A program made the position numbers and the translations under genes. This document shows positions 33,537 through 42,099 of a stretch of 64,000 nucleotides of DNA, one piece after another. The DNA is taken from the NCBI GenBank assembly GCA_900199505.1, contig FZQV01000001.1, positions 1-64,000 on the forward strand, given 5' to 3'. The notes beneath the pieces are model-generated. The model was given only the letters and a program-made list of their open reading frames with translations. It was not told where the DNA came from and made no database searches. The stretch is from Ruaniaceae bacterium KH17 (GTDB lineage: Bacteria > Actinomycetota > Actinomycetes > Actinomycetales > Actinomycetaceae). Within the stretch, counting starts at the first letter, position 1. Each line of letters opens with the position of its first letter.

Positions 33537-35822
33537 TCAGCGGTGGACGCGCACGTCGGCGGTCTCTCCGGTCTCCGCCGTCGCCGTCGCTGACGTGCCG
33601 GAGCCCGTCACTCGGAACACCACGCGGGTTCCTTCTGCCGTCACAACATCCACCGTGGTGTCGATCTCGTCAGCATCCGGATACGCGTCGAGAATCAAGC
33701 CCTCCAGGTAGTCGTAGTCCGGCCGATCGGTGCGTGCACCACGCGGGATCACGGCTCCCGGCCGCACATACAGCGGCAGTGAGTCGTACGCGTGAACCTC
33801 GCGGATCCACCGCCCACCCATTACGGGAACCCCGGTAATCAACGACGTCCAGGTCCCCTCGGGCAGGTAGAAGTCGACGACTCCGTCCGGATCCATCACC
33901 GGCGCAACGAGTAGGTCCGGTCCCAGCATGTACTGCCGATCGAGATAGCCAACGGCGGGGTCGTCCGGGAACTCGAAGAACATGGGCCGCGCGATACCCA
34001 CGCCCGTGGCCGCCGCCTCGGCACCCGCCGTGTAGAGGTACGGCATGAGTGAGTTCTTCCGCTCCACGAACCAGCGTGACGTCTTCACTGCTTCGTCGTC
34101 AAACATCCACGGCACGCGGTACGAGCCCGAACCATGCAACCGCGAGTGCGATGACATCAGGCCAAACGCCAGCCATCGCTTGAACACTCCAGGATCGGGA
34201 GTGCCTTCGAAGCCGCCGATATCGTGACTCCAGTAGCCGAATCCGGAGCACGTGAGCGAAAGCCCACCGCGGAGCGTCTCGGCCATTGAGGGGAAGCTTG
34301 AGGAGTTGTCGCCGCCCCAGTGCACAGGCATCGCCTGTCCACCCACAGTGGCCGAACGAGCGAACAGAATCGCTTGATCTTCACCGCGCTCCTGCGAGAG
34401 CACCTCCCAGACGGCCTCGTTGTACAGCTGCGTGTAGAGGTTGTGCATGGTCTCGGGTGACGCCCCGTTATGCCACACGACGTCGGTGGGAATCCGCTCA
34501 CCGAAGTCGGTCTTGATCGCGTCAACCCCTTGCCTGATGACGGTCCTCAGCCGCTCCTGGAACCACGAGCGGGCCTCGGGATTCGTGAAATCCACGAGTC
34601 CCATGCCCGCTTGCCACTCATCCCACTGCCACACGTAGCCGTCGGGCCGCTTGACGAGGTAGCCGTGCTCCATACCCTCCTCGAAGAGTGCAGATCGCTG
34701 CGCAATGTATGGATTGATCCAAATCGAGACTCGCAGATCCTTCTCATCATGGAGCCGCTTCAGCATGCCTTCGGGATCGGGGAAGGTCCGCGAATCCCAC
34801 TCGAAGTCGGTCCAGTTGAACTCACGCATCCAGAAGCAGTCGAAGTGGAACACGCTCAACGGAATATCGCGCTCACGCATGCCATCGATGAACTCCGAGA
34901 CGGTGGCTTCGTCGTAACTGGTTGTGAACGACGTCGAGAGCCACAACCCGTAGGACCACGCCGGCACGCGGGCCGGACGCCCGGTGAGCCGCGTATACTT
35001 CTCGATCACTTCCTTGGGAGTGGGCCCGTCGATGAGCAGGTACTCGAGCGACTCCCCCGCCGTCGAGAACTGGACCCGCTGGACCACCTCGGAGCCAATC
35101 TCGAATGAGACGTGCTCCGGCTGGTTCACGAGGACTCCATAGCCCCGAGAGGACATGTAGAACGGGATGTTTTTGTACGAGAGTTCCGAACTCGTCCCGC
35201 CGTCAGCATTCCAGATGTCGACAACCTGCCCGTTCTTCACGAACGGCCCAAACCGCTCGCCAAGTCCGTAAATCAGCTCACCGACCCCAAGGTCCAATTG
35301 CTCGTGGACGTATGTCTGCGAGGGCGCGAGTCCAGTGGTGGTGTACCCCGCGCACCCGGCCGGGTCGGCCGAGACAGTGGCTCCTGAAGCCAGCGTCATG
35401 TGCCCCACCGACTTGTGTCCGGAACCGGTGATGCGATCTCCGTTCCGGAGGAAGTCGAGACTCCACGGTGCGCCCGCAGAAATTCGCGCTTCGAGAGACC
35501 CGGTGACGAGAGAGGCTCCCTCGTCGTCGATCGTGACCGTCGCGGCGCCGGGCTCCGTAGCGATTCGGAACCCAGGCGACGTCGGTGCACCCTGGTGCCG
35601 CACGATCCTCACTCGTACGACCCCCTTCATCGGCGATGAGAGGGTCACCGTGATGAGCGGACGGGACAAGGTGTTGCCGCGGGACTCGATCACTCCAGTC
35701 GGCGCGTGGATGAGCACTCCCGCGCCATCCGTCGTGGATGTTTCGGCGATGTCATAGGCCTCCGCTGCATAGAGTGCCGAGACACCGGGACGGTGCATCC
35801 AGTAACCATCGGTAAACTTCAC
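33537..35822 (-). CDS. yicI: GH31 alpha-xylosidase (YicI-like)
   Basis: This 761-aa cytoplasmic glycoside hydrolase has no signal peptide. The catalytic nucleophile is Asp439 in IKTDFGERIPTDVVW, which closely resembles YicI. The acid/base region is FGYWSHDIGGFEGTPDPGVF. YicI-like enzymes release alpha-xylose from isoprimeverose and related oligosaccharides. It is the last gene of the ABC importer operon (the ATGA overlap with the permease), so the imported sugar is probably an alpha-xyloside, such as a xyloglucan fragment; other alpha-glucosides cannot be excluded. Confidence 0.92.
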   Translation of the reverse strand: MKFTDGYWMHRPGVSALYAAEAYDIAETSTTDGAGVLIHAPTGVIESRGNTLSRPLITVTLSSPMKGVVRVRIVRHQGAPTSPGFRIATEPGAATVTIDDEGASLVTGSLEARISAGAPWSLDFLRNGDRITGSGHKSVGHMTLASGATVSADPAGCAGYTTTGLAPSQTYVHEQLDLGVGELIYGLGERFGPFVKNGQVVDIWNADGGTSSELSYKNIPFYMSSRGYGVLVNQPEHVSFEIGSEVVQRVQFSTAGESLEYLLIDGPTPKEVIEKYTRLTGRPARVPAWSYGLWLSTSFTTSYDEATVSEFIDGMRERDIPLSVFHFDCFWMREFNWTDFEWDSRTFPDPEGMLKRLHDEKDLRVSIWINPYIAQRSALFEEGMEHGYLVKRPDGYVWQWDEWQAGMGLVDFTNPEARSWFQERLRTVIRQGVDAIKTDFGERIPTDVVWHNGASPETMHNLYTQLYNEAVWEVLSQERGEDQAILFARSATVGGQAMPVHWGGDNSSSFPSMAETLRGGLSLTCSGFGYWSHDIGGFEGTPDPGVFKRWLAFGLMSSHSRLHGSGSYRVPWMFDDEAVKTSRWFVERKNSLMPYLYTAGAEAAATGVGIARPMFFEFPDDPAVGYLDRQYMLGPDLLVAPVMDPDGVVDFYLPEGTWTSLITGVPVMGGRWIREVHAYDSLPLYVRPGAVIPRGARTDRPDYDYLEGLILDAYPDADEIDTTVDVVTAEGTRVVFRVTGSGTSATATAETGETADVRVHR

Positions 35823-36700
35823 TTCACTGCTCCTGCCGTAATTCCGCGAGTCAATGTGCGCTGGAAGATCAAGAAGAAGATGATCGTCGGAATGATGCTA
35901 ATCAGCGTTCCGCCGACGAGCGTTGTCGTCTCCACCTGACGCTCACCGTTCAGCTGCTCAAGGATGAGCGGAATGGTCAATGAGTCCGGTTGGTTTAGGA
36001 ATGCCAACGGCAACATGAACTCGTTCCAGGTCCAGATGAAGAAGAACACCATCAGAACGGAGAGTGTTGGCCGGATGATTGGCACAACGACCGAGACGAG
36101 CGTCCGGAAACGTGAAGCTCCATCGACAGCGGCCGCGTCGAGAATCTCCTTCGGGAAGGTCCCGAGAACGGACGAGAGGAGGTATGTCCCAAAGGCCGAC
36201 TGAATCACCACAAATGTGAGAATCACGGACCACGGCGTCGAGAGTAGCCCGAGCCGGTCGTAGAGCCGGAACAGCGGATCGAACAGCATTTCCTGTGGCA
36301 CGAGGTTCGCCAACATGAACAGCAACACGATCCAGGTGCGGCCCCGCACGCGGCCGATCCCGATCGCGAATGAGTTCAGAACCGAGATTACGACGGCGAA
36401 GACGGCCACCATCGTCGAGATGAAGACGGAGTTCCACAGGGCTCGCGGGAAGTTCATCTGATTCCAGAAGGTGATGATTCCCGTGAAGTCCAGCGCTCGC
36501 GGCAGATCGAGCGGTCCGGAGGTCGCGTAATCGGCCGGCGACTTGAAAGCGTTGATCAGCAGGAGGAGGAGCGGGAAGAACACCACGAGCGCCCCTGCCA
36601 CCGCGAGGAGCATCATGATCCAGTCGACGACGCTACGGTGCCTACGCCGTTTAGTGGAGACTGCCTGCGCGTGAGTCATCGTTGCAGTCATCTCACGCAT
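35819..36700 (-). CDS. Sugar ABC importer permease (MalG type)
   Basis: This inner-membrane permease of 293 aa has six predicted helices. The cytoplasmic EAA loop is visible as EILDAAAVDGASRFRTLVSVVVPIIRPTLS, where the Gly of EAA...G contacts the ATPase. It belongs to the CUT1 carbohydrate class. It overlaps the upstream permease by 8 nt and the xylosidase by 4 nt. Confidence 0.92.
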   Translation of the reverse strand: MREMTATMTHAQAVSTKRRRHRSVVDWIMMLLAVAGALVVFFPLLLLLINAFKSPADYATSGPLDLPRALDFTGIITFWNQMNFPRALWNSVFISTMVAVFAVVISVLNSFAIGIGRVRGRTWIVLLFMLANLVPQEMLFDPLFRLYDRLGLLSTPWSVILTFVVIQSAFGTYLLSSVLGTFPKEILDAAAVDGASRFRTLVSVVVPIIRPTLSVLMVFFFIWTWNEFMLPLAFLNQPDSLTIPLILEQLNGERQVETTTLVGGTLISIIPTIIFFLIFQRTLTRGITAGAVK

Positions 36701-37658
36701 CCTTCTTCTCGTAGTGGTTTTGAACGCGGATGAAGATGATCGAGACGATGATCACGAGGATCGTGATTGCCGTTGCGATCGTGGCCGCGTAGCCCTTGTT
36801 CGCACCACGAATGAACTCCTGATACGCGTAGAACGACGGGACGTACGTGGACTTCGCGGGCCCACCCATCGTCAGAATGAACACCGGCGCGAAGACCTTC
36901 AGCGCGGCGATCGTGGTGGTCAACGCGACCACGAACAGCTCGGGGCGAATCATCGGAAGTGTGATCGCCTGGAATCGGCGGAACCAATTGGCACCGTCGA
37001 GTTCGGCCGCTTCATAGAGTTCCGGGTCCACACGCTGCAATGCGGCCATAAAGATCACCACGGGGTAGCCGATCTGGATCCAGATCATGAGCAGCATCAC
37101 CGAGGACATTGCCGTTGTGTAGGAGCCACCGAGCCAGTTGATGGCGACATCGTCGCCCGTCACCATCGAGAGCACCGTATTCATCACACCGGAGTTATTC
37201 GGTCTCAGAATCCAGCCAAAGAGCACACCAGCGACGGCAATCGGAAGGATCTGCGGTAGGTAGTACGTGGCGCGAAGGAAGCTCGAGAGCTTGGTCGAGA
37301 ACTTCCGGCCAACGAGGTCAAAGAGCAACGCCGAGAGGATGAGGCCGAACAAGGTTGGGATGATCACCATCGCCAGAATCACCAGAATGATGTTCTGGAA
37401 CGATCGGATGAACTCTGCGTCCTGGAACAGTTGCCTCCAGTTGTCGAGCCCCACAAACGTCTCCTCCGCGCGGCCGCCGCGCCAGTTGAAGAAGCTCAGT
37501 CGTAGGTTTCGGACGAGGGGGTACAGGATCACGATCGATATCAGGATGAGACCCGGAACGAAGTACAACCAGTACCCCAGTTTGCTCCCGCCCGGCTCTG
37601 GGATGCGTGCGGGATCGTCAGTACGCCGTCGACGTTTGGTGGGCGTCGAAGTGGTCAT
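36693..37658 (-). CDS. Sugar ABC importer permease (MalF type)
   Basis: This is a 321-aa permease with an N-terminal basic cytoplasmic segment (TPTKRRRRTDDPARI) and six helices. The EAA loop is ELYEAAELDGANWFRRFQAITLPMIRPEL. It is the partner of the MalG-type protein, preceded by the binding protein 52 nt upstream. No ATPase gene is in the operon, so a shared MsmK/MalK-like ATPase elsewhere is expected. Confidence 0.92.
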   Translation of the reverse strand: MTTSTPTKRRRRTDDPARIPEPGGSKLGYWLYFVPGLILISIVILYPLVRNLRLSFFNWRGGRAEETFVGLDNWRQLFQDAEFIRSFQNIILVILAMVIIPTLFGLILSALLFDLVGRKFSTKLSSFLRATYYLPQILPIAVAGVLFGWILRPNNSGVMNTVLSMVTGDDVAINWLGGSYTTAMSSVMLLMIWIQIGYPVVIFMAALQRVDPELYEAAELDGANWFRRFQAITLPMIRPELFVVALTTTIAALKVFAPVFILTMGGPAKSTYVPSFYAYQEFIRGANKGYAATIATAITILVIIVSIIFIRVQNHYEKKDA

Positions 37659-37710
37659 GAGAACTCCTCAGACTGTGCGGCCCTGGCGGGAACCAGGGCC
37701 GCACTAGTGA

Positions 37711-39057
37711 TTAGTCGCGCAACGGCGCGACGTGATTCTCGTAGTAGGACTCGAGCTGAGTCTGTGCCTCGGCCACAGTGGTCGTGCCATTGATGAGACC
37801 CTGAAGGACACCATTGAGGTCGCCGTAGAAGCTTGGCGTGGGCCAGTCCGGGTAGAACGCTAGGCCATCGCGGTCATTGACCTCATTGAAGAGCTCGATG
37901 AGTGCCTTTGCGTCATCGTTCGAGATGTCATCCGCGTTCGCCGCAACGGGCAAGCCACCGGACTCACCCAGGAGCGCCTGCACCTCGGGACGCATGGTGA
38001 TGTCCATGAAGATTCCCGCCAGCTCAGGCTGCTTCGACTCGATCGGAATCACCCACATGTTTCCACCAGATCCCGGAGTCAGTTCGGTCGAAGGCCAGTT
38101 CGTGATGCCCAGTTCGAAGTCGGAGATATCGCCAAGGAATCGGCCATACCACCAGGAGCCGGAAAGGAACATCGCGGCATTGCCGTTGATGAACTCGAGT
38201 CCGGCCTGCTCCGCCGTCATTCCCGTGCTCTCTGCAGGGATGTACCCGGCATCGGTCCAGTCGCGGACGGTTTGGGTGGCGTACGAGATCTCGGGGCCAT
38301 TCCAGTCGACCGGAGCCGTGTAGAGCTGGTAAGCGTCGACCCAGTCACGGTCCGCCTGGCTGAGTGCGAGCTGGTACCACATCTGACCCATCGGGTACTC
38401 CTGGGCAGATGTGGTGAAAGGCTGCACTCCTGCCGCCTTGAACGTCTCCGCTGCCGCGACGACGTCGTCGATACTTTGGGGAATCTCGACTCCGTGCTCC
38501 GCAAAGAGATCGGCGTTGTAGTAGAGGAACACAAACTCGCCGTAGTTCGGCAGACCGTAGAAGTCTCCCGATCCCATGACACCGTTCTCGTCATAGCGAG
38601 CCGTGGTCTGGATCGAGTCCGCGAGACTGTCTTCCCATCCGAACTCCGAGTACAAGTCATTCAGGTTCTGGATGACACCGATCGCCGCGAGCTGGCCCGC
38701 GGTTCCGTTGCCCTTATTGAACTCCGAGACGTCCGGAGCATCGGACGAGTCGAAGAGTTGCCCCGCCGAGACCTGTAGGTCTTCGAAGGCCGTGATCTGA
38801 AGGTCAACCGTGGCACCCGTCTCTTCCTCGAAGATCTCGATAGCCTTGTCCCAGGCGATACCCATCGCGGAGTCCGTGCCCTCGTAGTGCATCACAACGA
38901 GGGTCTCGCCAGAGAAGTCTCCCGAACCGCCACCTGCACCGGCACCGTCAGTAGACTCGCCTCCCTCCGAGCCACCCGTGCCACCCGACGAACAGGCTGC
39001 CAACGCGACTGTCGCGGCAGTCATTGCCACGCCAATAGTCCAACTCTTTCTTCTCAT
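37711..39057 (-). CDS. Sugar-binding lipoprotein of the ABC importer
   Basis: This extracellular solute-binding protein has 448 aa. The N-terminus MRRKSWTIGVAMTAATVALA is followed by the lipobox LAAC, so Cys is the lipidated residue, then a Gly/Ser linker. The body has the type 1 (CUT1) look, with GNAAMFLSGSWWYGRF. ATG at 39057 follows AGGAAAGAG with good spacing; a longer frame from 39132 would put extra polar residues before the signal peptide. It captures the oligosaccharide for the MalF/MalG-type permeases. Confidence 0.92.
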   Translation of the reverse strand: MRRKSWTIGVAMTAATVALAACSSGGTGGSEGGESTDGAGAGGGSGDFSGETLVVMHYEGTDSAMGIAWDKAIEIFEEETGATVDLQITAFEDLQVSAGQLFDSSDAPDVSEFNKGNGTAGQLAAIGVIQNLNDLYSEFGWEDSLADSIQTTARYDENGVMGSGDFYGLPNYGEFVFLYYNADLFAEHGVEIPQSIDDVVAAAETFKAAGVQPFTTSAQEYPMGQMWYQLALSQADRDWVDAYQLYTAPVDWNGPEISYATQTVRDWTDAGYIPAESTGMTAEQAGLEFINGNAAMFLSGSWWYGRFLGDISDFELGITNWPSTELTPGSGGNMWVIPIESKQPELAGIFMDITMRPEVQALLGESGGLPVAANADDISNDDAKALIELFNEVNDRDGLAFYPDWPTPSFYGDLNGVLQGLINGTTTVAEAQTQLESYYENHVAPLRD

Positions 39058-39106
39058 CTGAATCTCTTTCCTAGTCGTGGCCCGAAGGCCGCTGGTGATA
39101 CTTGCA

Positions 39107-39142
39107 GTTATCGGAGTGCTGAATTGCCCCACTCAATGAGTG
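39107..39142 (-). promoter_or_regulatory. Promoter of the sugar operon with a palindrome over -35
   Basis: Read on the minus strand: -35 TTGAGT (39136-39131), an 18-nt gap, then -10 GATAAC (39112-39107). The -35 lies inside a perfect 13-nt palindrome, CACTCATTGAGTG (39130-39142). This differs from the LacI operator upstream of lacI, so a second regulator is possible. Confidence 0.45.
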
Positions 39143-39155
39143 CGTTATGGGTGGC

Positions 39156-40178
39156 TCACCCACCCTCTTGTGCTGGCGGGCGACGACGCACGGATCCTCT
39201 CTCGACGTAACTGGGCGGGATTAACGTGACTTCTTGAGGTGCTGGGCGCTTCTCAATCTGGTCGACAAGCATCTGAACGGCGAGCTCGCATGACGCGGTC
39301 GCATCGAGTGGGATCGTGTCAAACGGGATGGGGAAGCGGTCTACCGAGTACGGCACACCCGCCGCAATGATCGAAATATCTTCGGGAACAGTTCGATCGA
39401 GCGACTCGAGGACTGGCACAACCCGCCACGCCACCTCTGGCCCCGCATTCACGATCAGACCATCCAAGGATGGGAGGCGCTCCAGTAACGCCGATATCTC
39501 GGCCGAGGTACTGTCCGCAGACGGATGGATCACCGCGAACTCCACGCCGCGCTCTGCCGCATACTCGCAGAACCGCTTGCTGAACCGAAGTGGGAAGTTT
39601 TGTTGCCGTTCGATCACTTCGCGGGAATGTGAAATCAGAGCGATGCTGCGCCGCCCCGCCTCGATGAGCCGGTCGATAGCCATTTCGGCAGCAGTCTCAA
39701 AGTCGAGGTCGACGCAGATCAGACCGGTTGTGTCGGAGGGAACCCCAACAAACACCGTGGGGCATGCGATCGTCCGCGCCAACGTGACCCGCTCATCGTT
39801 GGCATCGACATCGAGGACGATGATGCCATCCGCCAGCGAAGTAGCGGCCGTTCGCCGGATCCCCTCAATGGCATCATCGTGGACGAGTAGCAATGTGTCA
39901 TAGTCGTGGGTCCGCGCTGCCCGAGTCACTTCAAGCGCAAAGCTCATGTGCGCTTCGCGATCGGTGTCATCGTGAATGGGAGCCGTCACCGCGATGATCT
40001 GAGAGTGTTTCGAGGCCAGCATCCTCGCAGACGCCTTCGGCTGATAGCCCATGCGCTGCGCGGCCTCCTGAACGCGGCTCCGAGTGGACTCACTGATGGC
40101 ACGCTTCCCACTGAGCGCATAGGACACGGTGCTGATGCTGACACCAGCTTCCCGAGCCACTTCCTCAATACTCGCCAT
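39156..40178 (-). CDS. LacI-family repressor of the sugar operon
   Basis: This transcription regulator has 340 aa from ATG at 40178 (MASIEEVAREAGVSISTVSY). The N-terminal helix-turn-helix and hinge are clear: SIEEVAREAGVSISTVSYAL and YQPKASARMLAS. The sugar-sensing core has DGIIVLDVDANDERV and DGLIVNAGPEVAW. The start has AAGGAG closely upstream. It lies upstream of the importer and xylosidase genes on the same strand and most likely controls them and itself. Confidence 0.93.
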   Translation of the reverse strand: MASIEEVAREAGVSISTVSYALSGKRAISESTRSRVQEAAQRMGYQPKASARMLASKHSQIIAVTAPIHDDTDREAHMSFALEVTRAARTHDYDTLLLVHDDAIEGIRRTAATSLADGIIVLDVDANDERVTLARTIACPTVFVGVPSDTTGLICVDLDFETAAEMAIDRLIEAGRRSIALISHSREVIERQQNFPLRFSKRFCEYAAERGVEFAVIHPSADSTSAEISALLERLPSLDGLIVNAGPEVAWRVVPVLESLDRTVPEDISIIAAGVPYSVDRFPIPFDTIPLDATASCELAVQMLVDQIEKRPAPQEVTLIPPSYVERGSVRRRPPAQEGG

Positions 40179-40227
40179 GCTCCTTCGACACCTTCGTCCG
40201 GCCAGGTAGCGCCTCATCATCGAGCGA

Positions 40228-40245
40228 TGTCGAAACGCTTCGACA
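40228..40245. promoter_or_regulatory. LacI-type operator
   Basis: TGTCGAAACGCTTCGACA is a near-perfect 18-bp palindrome: seven-base arms match exactly and a central CG is present, as in LacI/GalR-family operators. It lies 5 bp downstream of the -10 element, where repressor binding would block transcription. This points to autoregulation of lacI. Confidence 0.75.
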
Positions 40246-40250
40246 ATCGG

Positions 40251-40280
40251 AGCTTAGGCGGATACTGCGACGTAGATCAA
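40251..40280 (-). promoter_or_regulatory. Promoter of lacI
   Basis: On the minus strand TTGATC (40280-40275) and TAAGCT (40256-40251) are 18 nt apart, a reasonable -35/-10 pair, with the LacI operator immediately downstream. Confidence 0.55.
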
Positions 40281-40348
40281 GGATTGTTATTGTTTTGCAA
40301 CAATACAAACACGCTCGGCGTCACGACGAACGTCTGTCGCGGATCACG

Positions 40349-40392
40349 GTGTCAGTAGATGGCGCGCGGAAGCGCGGACCGCATCGTGACAC
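40349..40392 (-). terminator. Hairpin downstream of the phosphohexomutase gene
   Basis: GTGTCA and TGACAC (40349-40354 with 40387-40392) enclose a GC-rich inner segment that can pair weakly. It lies about 30 nt after the stop of the minus-strand mutase gene. There is no T-run; it may end the transcript before the lacI promoter. Confidence 0.35.
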
Positions 40393-40422
40393 GGGCGCTA
40401 CCCTCGCTCGAGCTCAGGTTGC

Positions 40423-42099
40423 CTAACCGATGGCGTCGATGATACTCGCGAGATCCGTGCGTACCGCCTCGACCCGAGCCTTCGCTGCGGCGCGCGACGC
40501 CGCGAGGTTCCCGGCCTTCGAGATCGACTCCAGGTAGCACTTCAACTTCGGCTCGGTCCCGGAGGGCCGTACCACCACGCGATCGCCGGCGGCGGTGAGG
40601 AAGTACAAGCCGTCCGTGGGCGGGAGCTTCTTCCAGCCGTCCGAGAGATCGGCGAACTCCACCACGGGCGAACCAGCGAGCGCCTCCGGCGGCGCCACGC
40701 GGAGTGCCGCCATGACGCTGGAGATCCGCGAGAGATCGGTGACGCGGATCGTCAGCGGGTTGGTGGCGTGCGCGCCGTGCCGAGACTCGAGCCGATCGAG
40801 CAGATCACCGAGGGTGTCGCCCTGGTCGTCAAGTTGCGAGGCGAGGAGTGCGAGCCGCACGCCCGCGCTGATGCCATCCTTGTCACGGACGTACTGCGGG
40901 TCCACGCAGTAGCCGAGCGCCTCTTCGTACCCGAACACGAGGCCCGGCACGCGCGAGATCCACTTAAAGCCGGTAAGCGTGTACTCGTGCTCCAGGCCGT
41001 GGCTCGCGGCAATCGAGGCGAGCATCCGCGAGGAGACGATCGAGCAGGCGAGCACGCCCTTTCCCGTGTATGCGGCGAGCGCGCCGGCCTGATCGCCGAG
41101 CAACCAACCCACCTGATCACCCGTCAACTGAACCCACCCATTGGCGGTCGGAATCGCGGCAGCGCAGCGATCGGCGTCGGGATCGTTGGCGATAACCAGA
41201 TCCGCACCCACCTTGCGCGCGAGCGCCAACGAAAGATCGAGCGCTCCCGGCTCCTCTGGGTTCGGAAACGAGACCGTGGGGAACTCGGGATCCGGCTGGA
41301 ACTGCTCGCGCACCACGTGGACATCACGGAATCCGGCCCGCTCCAGCGCCGTCTTCATGGTCTCGCCGCCCACGCCGTGTATGGAGGTGAGCACGATCCG
41401 CAGCTGGCTCGCACGGCCATACGGTACGAGCGAGACAACGCGGTCCAGGTAGGACTGGCGAATCTCGTCGCCAAGCTGCTCCCAGCCGCTCTCGGCCATC
41501 GGTACTTCCGCCACCGAGCGCACTTCGGCGATCTTCGCCGCGATCTGCGAGTCGTAGGGCGGCACGATCTGGACGCCGCGAGCCTCCGCCCCGACGGCGT
41601 TCCCACCCAGGTAGACCTTGTACCCGTTGTCTTGGGGCGGGTTGTGCGAGGCGGTCACCATCACCCCGGCATCCGCGGCGAGGTGTCGGACGGCGTAGGC
41701 GAGCACGGGAGTGGGCTGTGCCGCGGGCAGGACCAGGGCGCGGCCGCCGGCTGCGGTGACCACGGCGGCGGTATCCAGCGCGAACTGGGCGGAGCCGTGG
41801 CGAGCGTCGCAGCCGATCACCACGGTGAAGGTCCCCAGCTTCTCGTTGAGCCACGCCGTCAGGCCCGCTGCTGCACGGATGACCACGGCGCGGTTCATCC
41901 GGTTCGGCCCGCCACCCATGGCACCGCGAAGCCCGGCGGTGCCGAACTCGAGGGTCCCGGAAAAGCGGTCCGCCAATTCGTCGTCGGCCTCGGCGTTGCC
42001 CGCCTGGGCTTGGGCGAGCAGAGCCACAAGCTCGGCAGCAGTGGTGGGATCCGGATCGTCATCGATCCATGCTTGGACGGCCTCGAAATCAGCGCTCAC
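40423..42099 (-). CDS. Phosphoglucomutase/phosphomannomutase
   Basis: This alpha-D-phosphohexomutase has 558 aa. The active-site phosphoserine loop is VMVTASHNPPQDNGYKVY. The Mg2+ loop is NDPDADRCAA. The phosphate-binding loop near the end is VRPSGTEPKLKCY. GTG at 42099 has AGAGG 7 nt upstream; an ATG 27 nt earlier is less supported. It overlaps the nucleoside phosphorylase gene by 11 nt, which links ribose/deoxyribose 1-phosphate production with hexose/pentose phosphate interconversion. It could interconvert ribose, glucose or mannose phosphates. Confidence 0.9.
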   Translation of the reverse strand: MSADFEAVQAWIDDDPDPTTAAELVALLAQAQAGNAEADDELADRFSGTLEFGTAGLRGAMGGGPNRMNRAVVIRAAAGLTAWLNEKLGTFTVVIGCDARHGSAQFALDTAAVVTAAGGRALVLPAAQPTPVLAYAVRHLAADAGVMVTASHNPPQDNGYKVYLGGNAVGAEARGVQIVPPYDSQIAAKIAEVRSVAEVPMAESGWEQLGDEIRQSYLDRVVSLVPYGRASQLRIVLTSIHGVGGETMKTALERAGFRDVHVVREQFQPDPEFPTVSFPNPEEPGALDLSLALARKVGADLVIANDPDADRCAAAIPTANGWVQLTGDQVGWLLGDQAGALAAYTGKGVLACSIVSSRMLASIAASHGLEHEYTLTGFKWISRVPGLVFGYEEALGYCVDPQYVRDKDGISAGVRLALLASQLDDQGDTLGDLLDRLESRHGAHATNPLTIRVTDLSRISSVMAALRVAPPEALAGSPVVEFADLSDGWKKLPPTDGLYFLTAAGDRVVVRPSGTEPKLKCYLESISKAGNLAASRAAAKARVEAVRTDLASIIDAIG

